From Phenylobacterium zucineum HLK1 (GTDB lineage: Bacteria; Pseudomonadota; Alphaproteobacteria; Caulobacterales; Caulobacteraceae): a stretch of DNA of 64,000 nt. The stretch covers positions 124,001 to 188,000 of the forward strand of contig NC_011144.1 of assembly GCF_000017265.1 (NCBI RefSeq). The letters run 5' to 3'. A program made the position numbers and the translations under genes. Positions 54,954 to 63,921 of the stretch are shown here, piece after piece (the first letter of the stretch is position 1; the number at the start of each line of letters is the position of its first letter). Below the pieces are notes generated by a model, which worked only from the letters and a program-made list of their open reading frames with translations, was not told the origin of the DNA and did not search any database.

Positions 54954-56326
54954 GGCCGGACCTCCCCGGGGCGGCGCAGCAGCAGGCCCGCGCCGGCGAG
55001 GATCAGCAGCAGGCAGAGCACGTTCGAGGGGAAGATGTAGCGCGCATCGCCCGCGGGCGCGGCCACGTACAGGGGCGCGAGGTAGGCGAAGGCCCCGCCC
55101 AGCAGGGCGAGCAGCAGCGGCGCGGCCTCGGGCCGGCGGAAGGCGGCCGCCAGGCCGATCACGGCGGCGGCGAGGTAGAGCAGGAACGGCCGGCGCCAGG
55201 CCTCGCCCGCATTGCGCTCCACATAGGCGACGGCCGCCGCGGCGAGGCCGGGCCTGGCCACCTCGAGGCCGAAGCGGTTGGGGTCGATCGTCCCGTGCGT
55301 GGGATAGAAAACGCCGGCCGGCGGCAGGCCGAGCTGGACGAGGGCGATCTGCGTGCGGTGCCACAGGTAGCAGCCCGGCTCGTCCGGGATGGTCTCGCGC
55401 CAGCGCCGCGGCGTGGCGCGGTAGGTGTCCTGCTCGTAGAGGCGCGGCACGCCGGGCTTGGGCGCCATGGTGATGTTCAGGTGGCGGGGATCGTAGGCGC
55501 GGCGGATCTGCTCCACCGTGATCGGCGCGCCCTGGGTCACCGCCGCCGGCAGGAGGTCGCGCCCGGTGCAGACCGAGACGCCGAACAGGTCGTGGAGCTG
55601 GGCGGTGGCGAAATTCGAGGGCTTGGGCAGGCGCTGCAGGTCCGGCAGCCGCCAGACGGTGGAGGCGCCGGCGAGGCCGATGAACAGCACGAGCGAGGCC
55701 GCCGCGGCGAGGCGCGCGGCCAGGGGCGCCCTGAGCGTCAGGAACGGGGCGGCGACCATCAGCGGGATCACCAGGGCGAAGAGGGCGAGCGCGTTATAGC
55801 GCAGCGCCGCCGCGCAGCCGATCGCGGCGGCCGCGCCCACCAGCAGCGGGATCGAGCGGGCCCGCGCCGCCGCCAGCCAGAGCGCCAGGGCCAGCAGGCC
55901 GAAGCTGGCCGTCGTCACGTCGCGCCACTGGACCATGGCCGCCCCGAGCAGCACCGGAAAGTAGACGAAGCCCAGGGCGAAGCCGGCCTGGCCCAGGAGC
56001 GCGAGCCGTCGCCCGGGCGCCAGCATGTTCAGGACGACGCCTGCCCCCAGGAACAGCAGGACGGTCTGGGCGACGAACACGCCCCAGGCGCCGGCCCCCA
56101 GGCTCTTGCTGATCCAGAACAGGTAGGTGTGCATCGGCGGCCAGCCGGCCGTCTGCACGCCGGTGAAGGCCTGCTCGTAGGCCAGCAGGCTGTCGAACGA
56201 CATGAAGCCCGGCCAGCTGAGCAGACAGATCGGCGCCGCGGCCACGGCGGCGTAGACGCCGGCCTGCAGCCAGCCCGGCGCCGCCAGCGGCGGGCCGTCG
56301 CGGAGGCGCTCCCAGAGCCTCTTCAT
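54950..56326 (-). CDS. Polytopic membrane protein, putative GT-C-type glycosyltransferase (GtrC-like role)
   Basis: A 458-residue protein with about ten transmembrane helices and a large periplasmic loop (residues ~225-345). MSFDSLLAYEQAFTGVQTAGWPPMHTYLFW early in the protein resembles the first periplasmic loop of GT-C transferases, which carries the catalytic acidic residue (Asp in SFDS). It is in one operon with GtrB and GtrA homologues, so it is the best candidate for the final periplasmic transfer of sugar to O-antigen or another glycan. No assigned family is certain. Confidence 0.78.
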   Translation of the reverse strand: MKRLWERLRDGPPLAAPGWLQAGVYAAVAAAPICLLSWPGFMSFDSLLAYEQAFTGVQTAGWPPMHTYLFWISKSLGAGAWGVFVAQTVLLFLGAGVVLNMLAPGRRLALLGQAGFALGFVYFPVLLGAAMVQWRDVTTASFGLLALALWLAAARARSIPLLVGAAAAIGCAAALRYNALALFALVIPLMVAAPFLTLRAPLAARLAAAASLVLFIGLAGASTVWRLPDLQRLPKPSNFATAQLHDLFGVSVCTGRDLLPAAVTQGAPITVEQIRRAYDPRHLNITMAPKPGVPRLYEQDTYRATPRRWRETIPDEPGCYLWHRTQIALVQLGLPPAGVFYPTHGTIDPNRFGLEVARPGLAAAAVAYVERNAGEAWRRPFLLYLAAAVIGLAAAFRRPEAAPLLLALLGGAFAYLAPLYVAAPAGDARYIFPSNVLCLLLILAGAGLLLRRPGEVRP

Positions 56327-56333
56327 GCCGGGG

Positions 56334-56861
56334 CTAGAACTCGATGTGGCCCAGCGGGCAGACCCCGCGCCCGCCGCTGGTCACGCCATAGGCGTCGAGC
56401 GGGCCCGCGGTGCGGCTTGTGAACGCCTGCCAGCCGGTGGTGGGCGAGGTGATGTCGGGCTGGGCGCGGGTCACGTCGGGCCGGGGCAGGCCGGTCTCGC
56501 CAGCCCCCACGATCCGGAAGTCGGCGTCCACCAGGACGATCCGCTCGACCGCCGTCTTCTCGGCCTTGTCCCAGCCCCAGCCGATGATCTTGACCCCCGG
56601 CTGCGCGCCCTCGTAGCGGGCGCCGACCGCGTCGGTGTTGCCGATGCATTCGCCCGTCTCGGCGAAAGCCTCGCGCAGGCCCTTGCCCATGACCTCGGGC
56701 GCCCAGGCCGGCAGAGCCGGCAGCGGCTCGCCCGTGCGGGCCGCCCCGGGGCCCGGGGCCAGTTCGGCGGGCGCCTCGCCGCGCGGCTTCGGCTCGTCGC
56801 AGGCGGAGAGCGCAAGGGACAGGCCGGCGAGCGCGGCGAGCATGGCGGGAGCAAGCTTCAC
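56334..56861 (-). CDS. Putative lipoprotein, hypothetical
   Basis: A 175-residue protein with a lipoprotein signal (MLAALAGLSLALSACDEPKP, lipobox LSAC). A Pro/Ala linker follows, then a domain with ETGECIGNTDAVGARYEGAQPGVKIIGWGWDKAEKTAVERIVLVDADFRIVGAGETGLPRPDV and a late Cys (GVCPLG). It precedes the polytopic glycosyltransferase by seven bases, so it heads the four-gene operon. IGWGWD and VLVD suggest a beta-sandwich. No family recognised. It may take part in glycan modification at the envelope. Confidence 0.75.
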   Translation of the reverse strand: MKLAPAMLAALAGLSLALSACDEPKPRGEAPAELAPGPGAARTGEPLPALPAWAPEVMGKGLREAFAETGECIGNTDAVGARYEGAQPGVKIIGWGWDKAEKTAVERIVLVDADFRIVGAGETGLPRPDVTRAQPDITSPTTGWQAFTSRTAGPLDAYGVTSGGRGVCPLGHIEF

Positions 56862-56949
56862 GGGGACGCACCTTTACCTAGCGGCGCAGGCAGTTATGCG
56901 CGCATCGCGGCGCGGCGCAACCGGGCCCCTGAAGACGGATCGCCGAAAG

Positions 56950-56983
56950 GCGAAGGCCCGCCGGCGTTACCGGCGGGCCTTCA
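56950..56983 (-). terminator. Hairpin terminator following tRNA-Ala
   Basis: AAGGCCCGCCGG (56953-56964) pairs perfectly with CCGGCGGGCCTT (56970-56981). On the minus strand it starts directly after the tRNA CCA and is followed by a T-containing stretch (CGCCTTTCGG). Confidence 0.75.
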
Positions 56984-57059
56984 TGGTGGAGCTAAGCGGA
57001 GTCGAACCGCTGACCTCTTGAATGCCATTCAAGCGCTCTACCAACTGAGCTATAGCCCC
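56984..57059 (-). tRNA. tRNA-Ala (anticodon GGC)
   Basis: A 76-base cloverleaf read on the minus strand. The acceptor is GGGGCTA/TAGCTCC with A and encoded CCA, the D-arm is AGCTCAGTTGGTAGAGC, the anticodon arm CTTGA-ATGGCAT-TCAAG gives anticodon GGC, and the T-arm is GGTTCGACTCC. The identity fits alanine in the G3-T70 wobble region. Confidence 0.97.
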
Positions 57060-57130
57060 GAGGTCTTGTCCTTCCCGGCTGTTGGCCGGCCGGGAAGGCG
57101 CGGAACCTATTCAATGAGGTTTCCGCAATC

Positions 57131-57154
57131 AAGCCCGCTGTGCGGGCTTTTTTT
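57131..57154 (+). terminator. Hairpin with T-run in plus orientation, no obvious plus-strand gene
   Basis: AAGCCCGC-TGT-GCGGGCTT followed by TTTTTT. The T-run places it as a plus-strand terminator, yet the nearest annotated genes on both sides are on the minus strand. On the minus strand it lies after the FYDLN gene with an A-run leading in, so it may work there as a weaker terminator. Confidence 0.65.
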
Positions 57155-57166
57155 GCGACCTTTTAT

Positions 57167-57637
57167 CTAGCGGTCCTCCTCGTCCCCCTCGTCGGGGAGG
57201 CCCTCGATCTCGGACTCATCGAAATCGTCCTCTTCCTCGTCCTCGAGGAAGGGCACGTCGTCGGCCTCCTCGACGTCTTCGTCGTCGGTGAATTCGCCCA
57301 GGTCCTCGGAGACCGCGGGGCCGGGTTCGGCCGCGTCCTCGTCGTCGTCGCCGGCCAGCGGCGGCTCGTCGGCCACCTCGTCCAGCTCGGGGGCGCCCAC
57401 GTCCTCTTCCTCGTCCTCCTCGCGCTCGGCCTCCTCGGTGACCTGATCCTCACGATCCTCCTCGGCCTCGGTGTCGGGCGTGACGGCCCGGGCGCGGACG
57501 CGGCGGTTGCGGACCGCCTCGTCGGGATCGAACTCGGAGTGGCACTTGGGGCAGTGCGCGGGGCGCTTGCCGAGGTCGTAGAACTTCGCCTGGCAGTTGG
57601 GGCAGATTTGCTTCGTGCCCAGCTCGGGATTGGCCAA
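57167..57637 (-). CDS. TIGR02300 family (FYDLN acidic) protein
   Basis: A 156-residue alphaproteobacterial protein. The N-terminal zinc-ribbon-like MANPELGTKQICPNCQAKFYDLGKRPAHCPKCHSEFDPDEA has two CxxC pairs and the FYDL motif that names the family. It is followed by a long acidic D/E tail of about 100 residues, disordered by composition. It is divergent from aroA, a constant neighbour of this family, so the call is secure. Function unknown; the tail may mimic nucleic acid or bind metal. Confidence 0.95.
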   Translation of the reverse strand: MANPELGTKQICPNCQAKFYDLGKRPAHCPKCHSEFDPDEAVRNRRVRARAVTPDTEAEEDREDQVTEEAEREEDEEEDVGAPELDEVADEPPLAGDDDEDAAEPGPAVSEDLGEFTDDEDVEEADDVPFLEDEEEDDFDESEIEGLPDEGDEEDR

Positions 57638-57765
57638 AGTAGGCGACCCTCTGAAATGTCGGTGGTTGCTCGCGAAAAGCGGGCTCCCTTGCCACGCGCG
57701 AACGCCGCTGTCAAAGCAATCCCCCTCGTGATTTTGCGCTTATCCCGGAGGCTCGTTTTCGGCAC

Positions 57766-59124
57766 ATGACGGCGGCCCACCTGACCGCCAGGCGCGCGGG
57801 GTCCCTCAAGGGGACCGTGCGGGCCCCGGGGGACAAATCCATCAGCCACCGCGCGCTCATCCTGGGCGCGCTCGCCAGCGGCCTGACCGAGGTCGACGGC
57901 CTGCTCGAGAGCGACGACGTGCGCCGCACCGCGGCCGCCATGCAGGCGTTCGGCGCGGGCGTGATCCGCACCGGCGAGGGCGCCTGGCGCGTCGAGGGCA
58001 AGGGCGGGTTCGCCGAGCCGGGCGACGTGATCGACTGCGGCAACGCCGGCACCGGCGTGCGGCTGATCATGGGCGCGGCGGCGGGCTTCGACCTGGCGGC
58101 GACCTTCACGGGCGACAGCTCGCTGCGCGGCCGGCCGATGAATCGGGTGCTGAAGCCGCTGGGCGAGATGGGGGCGAGCTGGATCTGCCGGGCCGGCGGG
58201 CGGCTGCCGCTGACGCTGAAGGGCGGGAGCCTGAAGCGCATCGCCTACCGCCTGCCCGAGCCCTCGGCGCAGGTGAAGTCGGCCGTGCTGCTGGCGGGCC
58301 TGAGCGCCGACGGCGGCGCCGAGGTGTTCGAGGCCGAGGCCACCCGCGACCACACCGAGCGGATGCTGCGCGGCTTCGGCGCCGAGGTGGACGTGACCGA
58401 AGAGAGCGCGGGCCGGCGCATCGTGCTGCCCGGCGGCCAGGCGCTGAAGGGCACCCGGATCCGGGTGCCGGGCGACCCGTCGTCGGCGGCCTTCCCGCTG
58501 GTCGCGGCGCTGGTCACGCCGGGCTCGCAGGTGACCGTCGAGGGCATGCTGCTCAATCCGCTGCGCATCGGCCTTCTCGAGACGCTGGGCGACATGGGCG
58601 CGGACCTGTCGGTGACCAACGTGCGCGACGAGGGGGGCGAGACGGTGGCCGACGTCACGGCCCGCCACTCCGCGCTGGAGGGCGTCGAGACGCCGCCCGA
58701 GCGGGCGCCGTCGATGATCGACGAATACCCGATCCTGGCCGTCGCCGCGGCCTTCGCCTCGGGCCGGACCGTGATGCGCGGCATCGGCGAGATGCGGGTG
58801 AAGGAGAGCGACCGGATCGCCCTGATGGCCGCCGGCCTCGCCGCCTGCGGGGTCGAGGTGGAGGAGGAGCCCGAGGGGATGATCGTCACGGGCCGCGGCG
58901 GCGCCGTGCGCGGCGGCGGGCGGATCACCACCCACGGCGACCACCGGATCGCCATGTCCCACCTCGTGCTGGGCATGGCCGCCGAGGAGCCGGTGAGCGT
59001 GGACGAGCCCGGCATGATCGCCACCAGCTTCCCCGGCTTCGTCGAGATGATGCGCGGCCTCGGAGCGGACGTGGGAGCGGACGTGGGAGGGGATGTGGGC
59101 GCGGACTCGCCGGTCGGCGCATGA
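57766..59124 (+). CDS. aroA: 3-phosphoshikimate 1-carboxyvinyltransferase (EPSP synthase)
   Basis: Sixth step of the shikimate pathway, 452 residues. [98 protein letters not shown]-type [11 protein letters not shown] and [14 protein letters not shown] are all in place. GNAGTG with Ala resembles class II (glyphosate-tolerant) enzymes. The C-terminus ends in a short repeat [15 protein letters not shown]. The stop overlaps cmk by ATGA. Confidence 0.97.
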   Translation: MTAAHLTARRAGSLKGTVRAPGDKSISHRALILGALASGLTEVDGLLESDDVRRTAAAMQAFGAGVIRTGEGAWRVEGKGGFAEPGDVIDCGNAGTGVRLIMGAAAGFDLAATFTGDSSLRGRPMNRVLKPLGEMGASWICRAGGRLPLTLKGGSLKRIAYRLPEPSAQVKSAVLLAGLSADGGAEVFEAEATRDHTERMLRGFGAEVDVTEESAGRRIVLPGGQALKGTRIRVPGDPSSAAFPLVAALVTPGSQVTVEGMLLNPLRIGLLETLGDMGADLSVTNVRDEGGETVADVTARHSALEGVETPPERAPSMIDEYPILAVAAAFASGRTVMRGIGEMRVKESDRIALMAAGLAACGVEVEEEPEGMIVTGRGGAVRGGGRITTHGDHRIAMSHLVLGMAAEEPVSVDEPGMIATSFPGFVEMMRGLGADVGADVGGDVGADSPVGA

Positions 59125-59789
59125 GGGGCCCGTTCGTGATCACGGTCGACGGGCCGGCGGCCTCGGGCAAGGGCACGATCGCCAGCCGCCTGGCGCGGGA
59201 ATACGACCTGCCGATGCTGGATTCCGGCCTGCTCTACCGGGCGGTCGGCGTGCTCGCGACCCGGGCGGGCCTCGACCTGGACGACGGCGAGGCCGTCGCG
59301 CGCCTCGCGCGCGGGCTGAAGGCGGAGCACCTGGGCGATCCCGAGTTCCGCACCCGCGGGGCGGGCGAGGCGGCGAGCCGGGTGGCGGTGCACACGCCCG
59401 TGCGGCTGGCCCTGCGCGACGTGCAGCTCGCCTTCGCGCGCCGGCCGGGCGGGGCGGTGCTGGACGGCCGCGACCAGGGGACGGTGATCTGCCCCGAGGC
59501 GCCGGCGAAGCTGTATGTCACCGCGAGCCCCGAGGTGCGCGCCGAGCGGCGCTGGAAGCAGCTGAAGGGCCAGGGCGAGGACGTACCCTACGCGGAGGTG
59601 CTGGCCGACATCGTGCGCCGGGACGAGCGCGACGGCGGGCGGGCCGACTCGCCCATGCGGCCCGCGCCGGACGCCGTCTTGCTGGACACCTCCGAATTGA
59701 GTATAGACGGCGCCTTCGATGCGGCCCGCCGCATCGTCGAGGCGGCGCGCGCCCGCTGGGGGAGGTCCCAAGAGGACGCCTCCCGGTAG
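59121..59789 (+). CDS. cmk: Cytidylate kinase
   Basis: Phosphorylates CMP/dCMP, 222 residues. [19 protein letters not shown] is the P-loop, [14 protein letters not shown] the CMP-binding segment, [32 protein letters not shown] follows, and the lid and C-terminal helix ([19 protein letters not shown]) are complete. The operon order aroA-cmk-rpsA is widely conserved. ATG overlaps the aroA stop. Confidence 0.97.
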   Translation: MRGPFVITVDGPAASGKGTIASRLAREYDLPMLDSGLLYRAVGVLATRAGLDLDDGEAVARLARGLKAEHLGDPEFRTRGAGEAASRVAVHTPVRLALRDVQLAFARRPGGAVLDGRDQGTVICPEAPAKLYVTASPEVRAERRWKQLKGQGEDVPYAEVLADIVRRDERDGGRADSPMRPAPDAVLLDTSELSIDGAFDAARRIVEAARARWGRSQEDASR

Positions 59790-59913
59790 GGCAATCCAAC
59801 CGCGCCACACCCTCCGGACGGCCGCGGGCGATCTCACCTCTCAAACCCGACGCCTGGACTCCGCCCGACCTCGGTCGGCGGGCCTCGCGCCATTCGCAAC
59901 ACGAAAGACCCTC

Positions 59914-61623
59914 ATGGCTGACGATCTTAGCCTCAACCCCACGCGCGACGACTTCGCCGCGCTGCTCAACGAGTCCCTCGGCGGACGCGACTTCATGGAA
60001 GGCCAGGTGGTCCACGGCAAGGTCGTGGCCATCGAGAAGGACTTCGCCATCGTCGACGTCGGCCTGAAGACCGAAGGCCGCGTGCTGCTGAAGGAATTCA
60101 CCCAGCCCGGCGAGGACAAGCCGCCGCTGAAGGCCGGCGACACCGTCGAGGTGTTCCTGGAGCGCGTCGAGAACGCCATGGGCGAGGCGGTGATCAGCCG
60201 CGAGAAGGCCCGCCGCGAAGAGGCCTGGACCCGCCTGGAAGGCGTCTACGAGAAGAACGAGCCGGTGATGGGCGCCATCGTCGGCCGCGTGAAGGGCGGC
60301 TTCACCGTCGACCTGGGCGGCGCCTCGGCGTTCCTGCCCGGCTCGCAGGTGGACATCCGTCCGGTGCGCGACGTCGGCCCGCTGATGGGCCGCGAGCAGC
60401 CGTTCGCGATCCTGAAGATGGACCGTCCGCGCGGCAACATCGTCGTCTCGCGCCGCGCCATCCTGGAAGAGGCCCGCGCCGAGCAGCGCACCGAGCTGGT
60501 GTCGCAGCTGCAGGAGGGTGAAGTCCGCGAAGGCGTGGTCAAGAACATCACCGACTACGGCGCGTTCGTGGACCTGGGCGGCATCGACGGCCTGCTGCAC
60601 GTCACCGACATGAGCTGGAAGCGCGTCAACCACCCGAGCCAGGTCCTGGCGGTGGGCGACACGGTCAAGGTGCAGATCGTCAAGATCAACCCCGAGACCC
60701 AGCGCATCTCGCTCGGCATGAAGCAGCTGCAGTCCGACCCGTGGGACGGCGTCGAGGCCAAGTACCCGGTGGGCGCCAAGTTCACCGGCCGCATCACCAA
60801 CATCACCGACTACGGCGCCTTCGTGGAGCTGGAGCCCGGCGTGGAAGGCCTGGTGCACGTCTCGGAAATGTCGTGGACCAAGAAGAACGTCCACCCCGGC
60901 AAGATCGTCTCCACCTCGCAGGAAGTGGAAGTGGTCGTGCTGGACGTCGATCCGTCCAAGCGCCGCGTGTCGCTCGGCCTGAAGCAGGCCATGGCCAATC
61001 CGTGGGAGGCCTTCCTGGAGGCCCACCCGATCGGCTCGACCGTGGAAGGCGAGGTCAAGAACGCCACCGAGTTCGGCCTGTTCATCGGCCTCGACAACGA
61101 CATCGACGGCATGGTGCACCTGTCGGACCTCGACTGGGCCGTGTCGGGCGAAGAGGCCATGGCCCGCTACAACAAGGGCGACGTGGTCAAGGCGCGCGTG
61201 CTCGACGTCGACGTCGAGAAGGAGCGCATCTCGCTGGGCATCAAGCAGCTCAGCGGCGACCCGATGCAGGGCGACGTGTTCCGCAAGGGCCAGACCGTCA
61301 CCTGCACCGTCACCGAGGTCACCTCGGGCGGCATCGAGGTGAAGTTCGGCGAGGACGAAGCGCCGATGACGGCCTTCATCCGCAAGTCGGACCTGTCGCG
61401 CGACCGCGCCGACCAGCGCCCCGAGCGCTTCGCCGTGGGCGACCGCGTCGACGCCCAGATCACCAACGTGGACAAGGCCGCGCGCCGCGTCTCGCTGTCG
61501 ATCAAGTCGCTGGAAATGGCCGAGGAGAAGGAAGCCATCGAGCAGTTCGGCTCGTCGGACTCCGGCGCCTCGCTGGGCGACATCCTGGGCGCGGCTCTCC
61601 GCGAGAAGGCCCAGAAGGACTAA
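59914..61623 (+). CDS. rpsA: 30S ribosomal protein S1
   Basis: A 569-residue mRNA-binding ribosomal protein with six S1 domains. The more degenerate first two are [30 protein letters not shown] and [28 protein letters not shown]. The last four carry clear repeats ([31 protein letters not shown] and so on). The ATG at 59914 opens the canonical N-terminus ([18 protein letters not shown]). The spacing of 124 bases after cmk leaves room for its own promoter and autoregulatory leader. A terminator follows. Confidence 0.98.
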   Translation: MADDLSLNPTRDDFAALLNESLGGRDFMEGQVVHGKVVAIEKDFAIVDVGLKTEGRVLLKEFTQPGEDKPPLKAGDTVEVFLERVENAMGEAVISREKARREEAWTRLEGVYEKNEPVMGAIVGRVKGGFTVDLGGASAFLPGSQVDIRPVRDVGPLMGREQPFAILKMDRPRGNIVVSRRAILEEARAEQRTELVSQLQEGEVREGVVKNITDYGAFVDLGGIDGLLHVTDMSWKRVNHPSQVLAVGDTVKVQIVKINPETQRISLGMKQLQSDPWDGVEAKYPVGAKFTGRITNITDYGAFVELEPGVEGLVHVSEMSWTKKNVHPGKIVSTSQEVEVVVLDVDPSKRRVSLGLKQAMANPWEAFLEAHPIGSTVEGEVKNATEFGLFIGLDNDIDGMVHLSDLDWAVSGEEAMARYNKGDVVKARVLDVDVEKERISLGIKQLSGDPMQGDVFRKGQTVTCTVTEVTSGGIEVKFGEDEAPMTAFIRKSDLSRDRADQRPERFAVGDRVDAQITNVDKAARRVSLSIKSLEMAEEKEAIEQFGSSDSGASLGDILGAALREKAQKD

Positions 61624-61668
61624 GGTCCAGGACCGACGGACCGCCCCGCCCGGGGCGGTTCGAAGCGA

Positions 61669-61702
61669 AGGCCCCGTCCGGTCCGCCGGGCGGGGCTTTT
61701 TC
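61669..61702 (+). terminator. Rho-independent terminator after rpsA
   Basis: GCCCCGTCCGG (61671-61681) pairs with CCGGGCGGGGC (61686-61696), with one mismatch, followed by TTTTT. A smaller CCGCCCCG/CGGGGCGG hairpin precedes it at 61641-61658. Confidence 0.87.
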
Positions 61703-61808
61703 GTGCCCGCAACCCGCGCAAGGCTTAACCGACGACGTGCGTAAACCCTTTTTACGCCTTGAACGGATTGGGAGAGTCGCCCATGGTCGCGCCGGTTCGA
61801 GGGGCCTC

Positions 61809-62099
61809 ATGATCAAGTCAGAGCTGATCGCGAAACTCGCCGAAGAGAACCCGCACCTGACCCAGCGCGACATCGAGCGGGTGGTCGGCGTGATCCTGGA
61901 GCGGATGATCGAGGCCCTCGAAGAGGGCGGCCGCGTCGAGCTGCGCGGCTTCGGCGCCCTGTCGGTCCGCTCGCGCGATGCGCGGGCCGGCCGCAACCCG
62001 CGCACCGGCGAGCCGGTGGACGTGCGGGCCAAGCACGTGCCCTTCTTCAAGAGCGGCAAGGAGCTGCGCGAGCGGCTGAACGCCGTGGACGAGCGCTAA
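61809..62099 (+). CDS. ihfB: Integration host factor beta subunit
   Basis: Sequence-specific DNA-bending protein of the HU/IHF family, 96 residues. [57 protein letters not shown] (beta arm with the IHF-type GRNPRTGE Pro tip) and [17 protein letters not shown] are diagnostic. The frame is open far upstream, but homology starts at ATG 61809. It works with IhfA, which is not in the window, at sigma-54 promoters among others. Location after rpsA is conserved. Confidence 0.97.
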   Translation: MIKSELIAKLAEENPHLTQRDIERVVGVILERMIEALEEGGRVELRGFGALSVRSRDARAGRNPRTGEPVDVRAKHVPFFKSGKELRERLNAVDER

Positions 62100-62120
62100 G
62101 CCGCCCCGGAGGGCTGGTCG

Positions 62121-62540
62121 ATGAGCATCATCTCGGAATTCCGCGAATTCATCGCCCGCGGCAACGTGATCGACCTGGCGGTCGGCGTGATCATCGGCGC
62201 GGCGTTCAACGACATCGTCAAGGCGCTGGTCGACAACATCGTCATGCCGCCGATCGGGCTCGTCCTGTCGGGCATCGACTTCTCGGACCTGGCCTGGGTG
62301 CTGAAGCCGGACGATCCGGCGACGCCGGCGCTCGACGCCGTGGCGATCCAGTACGGCGCCTTCATCAACACCTGCATCCGCTTCCTGATCGTCGCCTGGG
62401 CGGTGTTCATGCTGGTGAAGCTGGTGAACGTGATCCGCCGCCGCGAGGCCGAGAAGCCGCCCGAGGAAAAGCCCGCGCCGACGCCGCAGGAAACCCTGCT
62501 GATGGAGATCCGCGACCTCCTGAAGCGGCGGGCGGACTAG
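62121..62540 (+). CDS. mscL: Large-conductance mechanosensitive channel MscL
   Basis: Osmotic emergency valve, 139 residues. FREFIARGNVIDLAVGVIIGAAFNDIVKALVDNIVMPPIGLVLSGIDF is the first helix with its conserved glycines. The second helix (YGAFINTCIRFLIVAWAVFMLVKLVN) and the basic/acidic cytoplasmic helix (RRREAEKPPEEKPAPTPQETLLMEIRDLLKRR) follow. It starts 21 bases after ihfB. It is convergent with the hemerythrin gene. Confidence 0.97.
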   Translation: MSIISEFREFIARGNVIDLAVGVIIGAAFNDIVKALVDNIVMPPIGLVLSGIDFSDLAWVLKPDDPATPALDAVAIQYGAFINTCIRFLIVAWAVFMLVKLVNVIRRREAEKPPEEKPAPTPQETLLMEIRDLLKRRAD

Positions 62541-62559
62541 GGCCTCGCGCGACCGCTGG

Positions 62560-62593
62560 ATCCCCGACAGGCGGCTTCGCCGCCTTCCGGGAT
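62560..62593. terminator. Long hairpin between convergent mscL and hemerythrin genes
   Basis: ATCCC-CGACAGGCGGC-TTC-GCCGCCTTCC-GGGAT: a nearly symmetric stem of about 15 pairs. It lacks a strong T-run, so it is either a bidirectional terminator or a REP-like palindrome. Confidence 0.55.
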
Positions 62594-62606
62594 GGCGTGA
62601 CCGGGG

Positions 62607-63164
62607 TCACGCCACCTTGAAGCCTTCCCAGTTCATCATCCGGGTGAGGCGGGCGTTCTCCTGCTGGGGCAGGGCCTCGCGGAAGGCGGGGAAGATCTCC
62701 TCCTCCTCCTCGCGCATGTGCTCCTGAAGGTCGGTGAAGAAGCGGCGGGCGGTCTCGAGCCAGCGGGGGTCGTCGGTCGGCAGCCGGCGCAGCTCGTAGA
62801 TGAAGGTCTTCACCTCGCCATGGTCGGCGATCAGGTGGCGGGCCTGCTCCTCGCGGCCGTTCTCCACCATCGCCGGATAGATGACGTTCTCCTCCTCGAT
62901 CGCGTGCTTGGTGAGCGCATAGGCGATCTTGGTCAGCATCATCTGCCGCTTCATGGTCTCGGTGTCGGAGGTGGCGAGCAGGGCCTGGAAGGTCTTCTCG
63001 ACCATCCGGTGCTCGGCCTTCAGCGCCGCGACCCAGTCGCCGGCGACGAGCGAGGGGCCCTGGGCCACCGCCTTGCGGGCGTGGGGCATGGCCAGGCCCG
63101 CCATGAAGCCGAGCGCGGCGCCGGTCGCGAGCCGGCCGAGGTTTCCGTTCGTGGCGTTGCGCAT
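62607..63164 (-). CDS. Hemerythrin domain-containing protein with N-terminal membrane-like segment
   Basis: A 185-residue protein. A glycine-rich hydrophobic N-terminus (LGRLATGAALGFMAGLAMPHARKAVAQ) is followed by a four-helix hemerythrin fold with iron-ligand positions ALKAEHRMVEKTF, LTKHAIEEENVIYPAM (HxxxE), LIADHGEVKTFI and LQEHMREEEEEIFPAF (HxxxE). A role in oxygen, NO or peroxide sensing or iron handling is likely but unproven. Start MRNATNG at 63164. The gene is divergent from trpF. Confidence 0.9.
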   Translation of the reverse strand: MRNATNGNLGRLATGAALGFMAGLAMPHARKAVAQGPSLVAGDWVAALKAEHRMVEKTFQALLATSDTETMKRQMMLTKIAYALTKHAIEEENVIYPAMVENGREEQARHLIADHGEVKTFIYELRRLPTDDPRWLETARRFFTDLQEHMREEEEEIFPAFREALPQQENARLTRMMNWEGFKVA

Positions 63165-63266
63165 GGTCAGGTTCTCCCGGGTTCGCCAGGGAAAACCCGG
63201 CACGGGCGGGGCCGTTCCGGCGCTTAGCACTTGCAGGGGAGCTCACGAGCCTCCTAATCCCGCCGC

Positions 63267-63911
63267 ATGACGGCGATGGCCAAGATCTGCGGGGTCTCGA
63301 CGCCCGAGGCGGTGAGCGCCGCCCTCGACGGCGGGGCGGCCTTCCTGGGCTTCATGTTCTTCCCGAAGAGCCCGCGGAACGTCAGCCCCGAGGCGGCGGC
63401 CCGGCTGACGCCGCCGGCCCGGGCGCGCGGGGCGAAGGTCGTGGCGGTGGTGGTGGATCCCTCCGACACCGAGCTGGACGCCATCGTGGCCGGCCTGTCC
63501 CCCGACCTGATCCAGCTCCACGGCAAGGAGAGCCCGGCGCGGGTGCGCGAGATCGCCGGGCGGACGGGGTGCGGGATCATCAAGGTGACGCCGGTGTCCG
63601 AGCCCTCGGACGTGGCCGCCGCCCGCGCCTACGAGCCCCTGGTCGAGCACCTGATGTTCGAGACCAAGCCGCCGAAGGACGCCGACCGGCCCGGCGGCCT
63701 CGGCGTTCCGTTCGACTGGACCCTGCTGGAGGGCGCCCGGTTCGCGCGGCCCTGGTTCCTGGCCGGCGGGCTCGATCCCTGGAACGTGGGCGAGGCGATC
63801 GCCGCCTCGGGCGCGCCGCTGGTGGACGTTTCCTCTGGCGTGGAGCGCGGCCCCGGACTAAAGGACCCCACCTTGATCCGGGCGTTCCTCGACGCCGTCA
63901 GACGCGCCTAA
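63267..63911 (+). CDS. trpF: Phosphoribosylanthranilate isomerase
   Basis: Third step of tryptophan synthesis from anthranilate, TIM barrel of 214 residues. AKICGVSTPEAVSAALDGGAAFLGFMFFPKSPRNV (catalytic Cys in KICG), LIQLHGKESP (HG), FLAGGLDPWNVGEAI (catalytic Asp) and VDVSSGVERGPGLKDP (phosphate loop) are intact. ATG at 63276 is an alternative start. trpB follows after 10 bases, the usual trpF-trpB-trpA order. Confidence 0.97.
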   Translation: MTAMAKICGVSTPEAVSAALDGGAAFLGFMFFPKSPRNVSPEAAARLTPPARARGAKVVAVVVDPSDTELDAIVAGLSPDLIQLHGKESPARVREIAGRTGCGIIKVTPVSEPSDVAAARAYEPLVEHLMFETKPPKDADRPGGLGVPFDWTLLEGARFARPWFLAGGLDPWNVGEAIAASGAPLVDVSSGVERGPGLKDPTLIRAFLDAVRRA

Positions 63912-63921
63912 GAGCCTCGTT

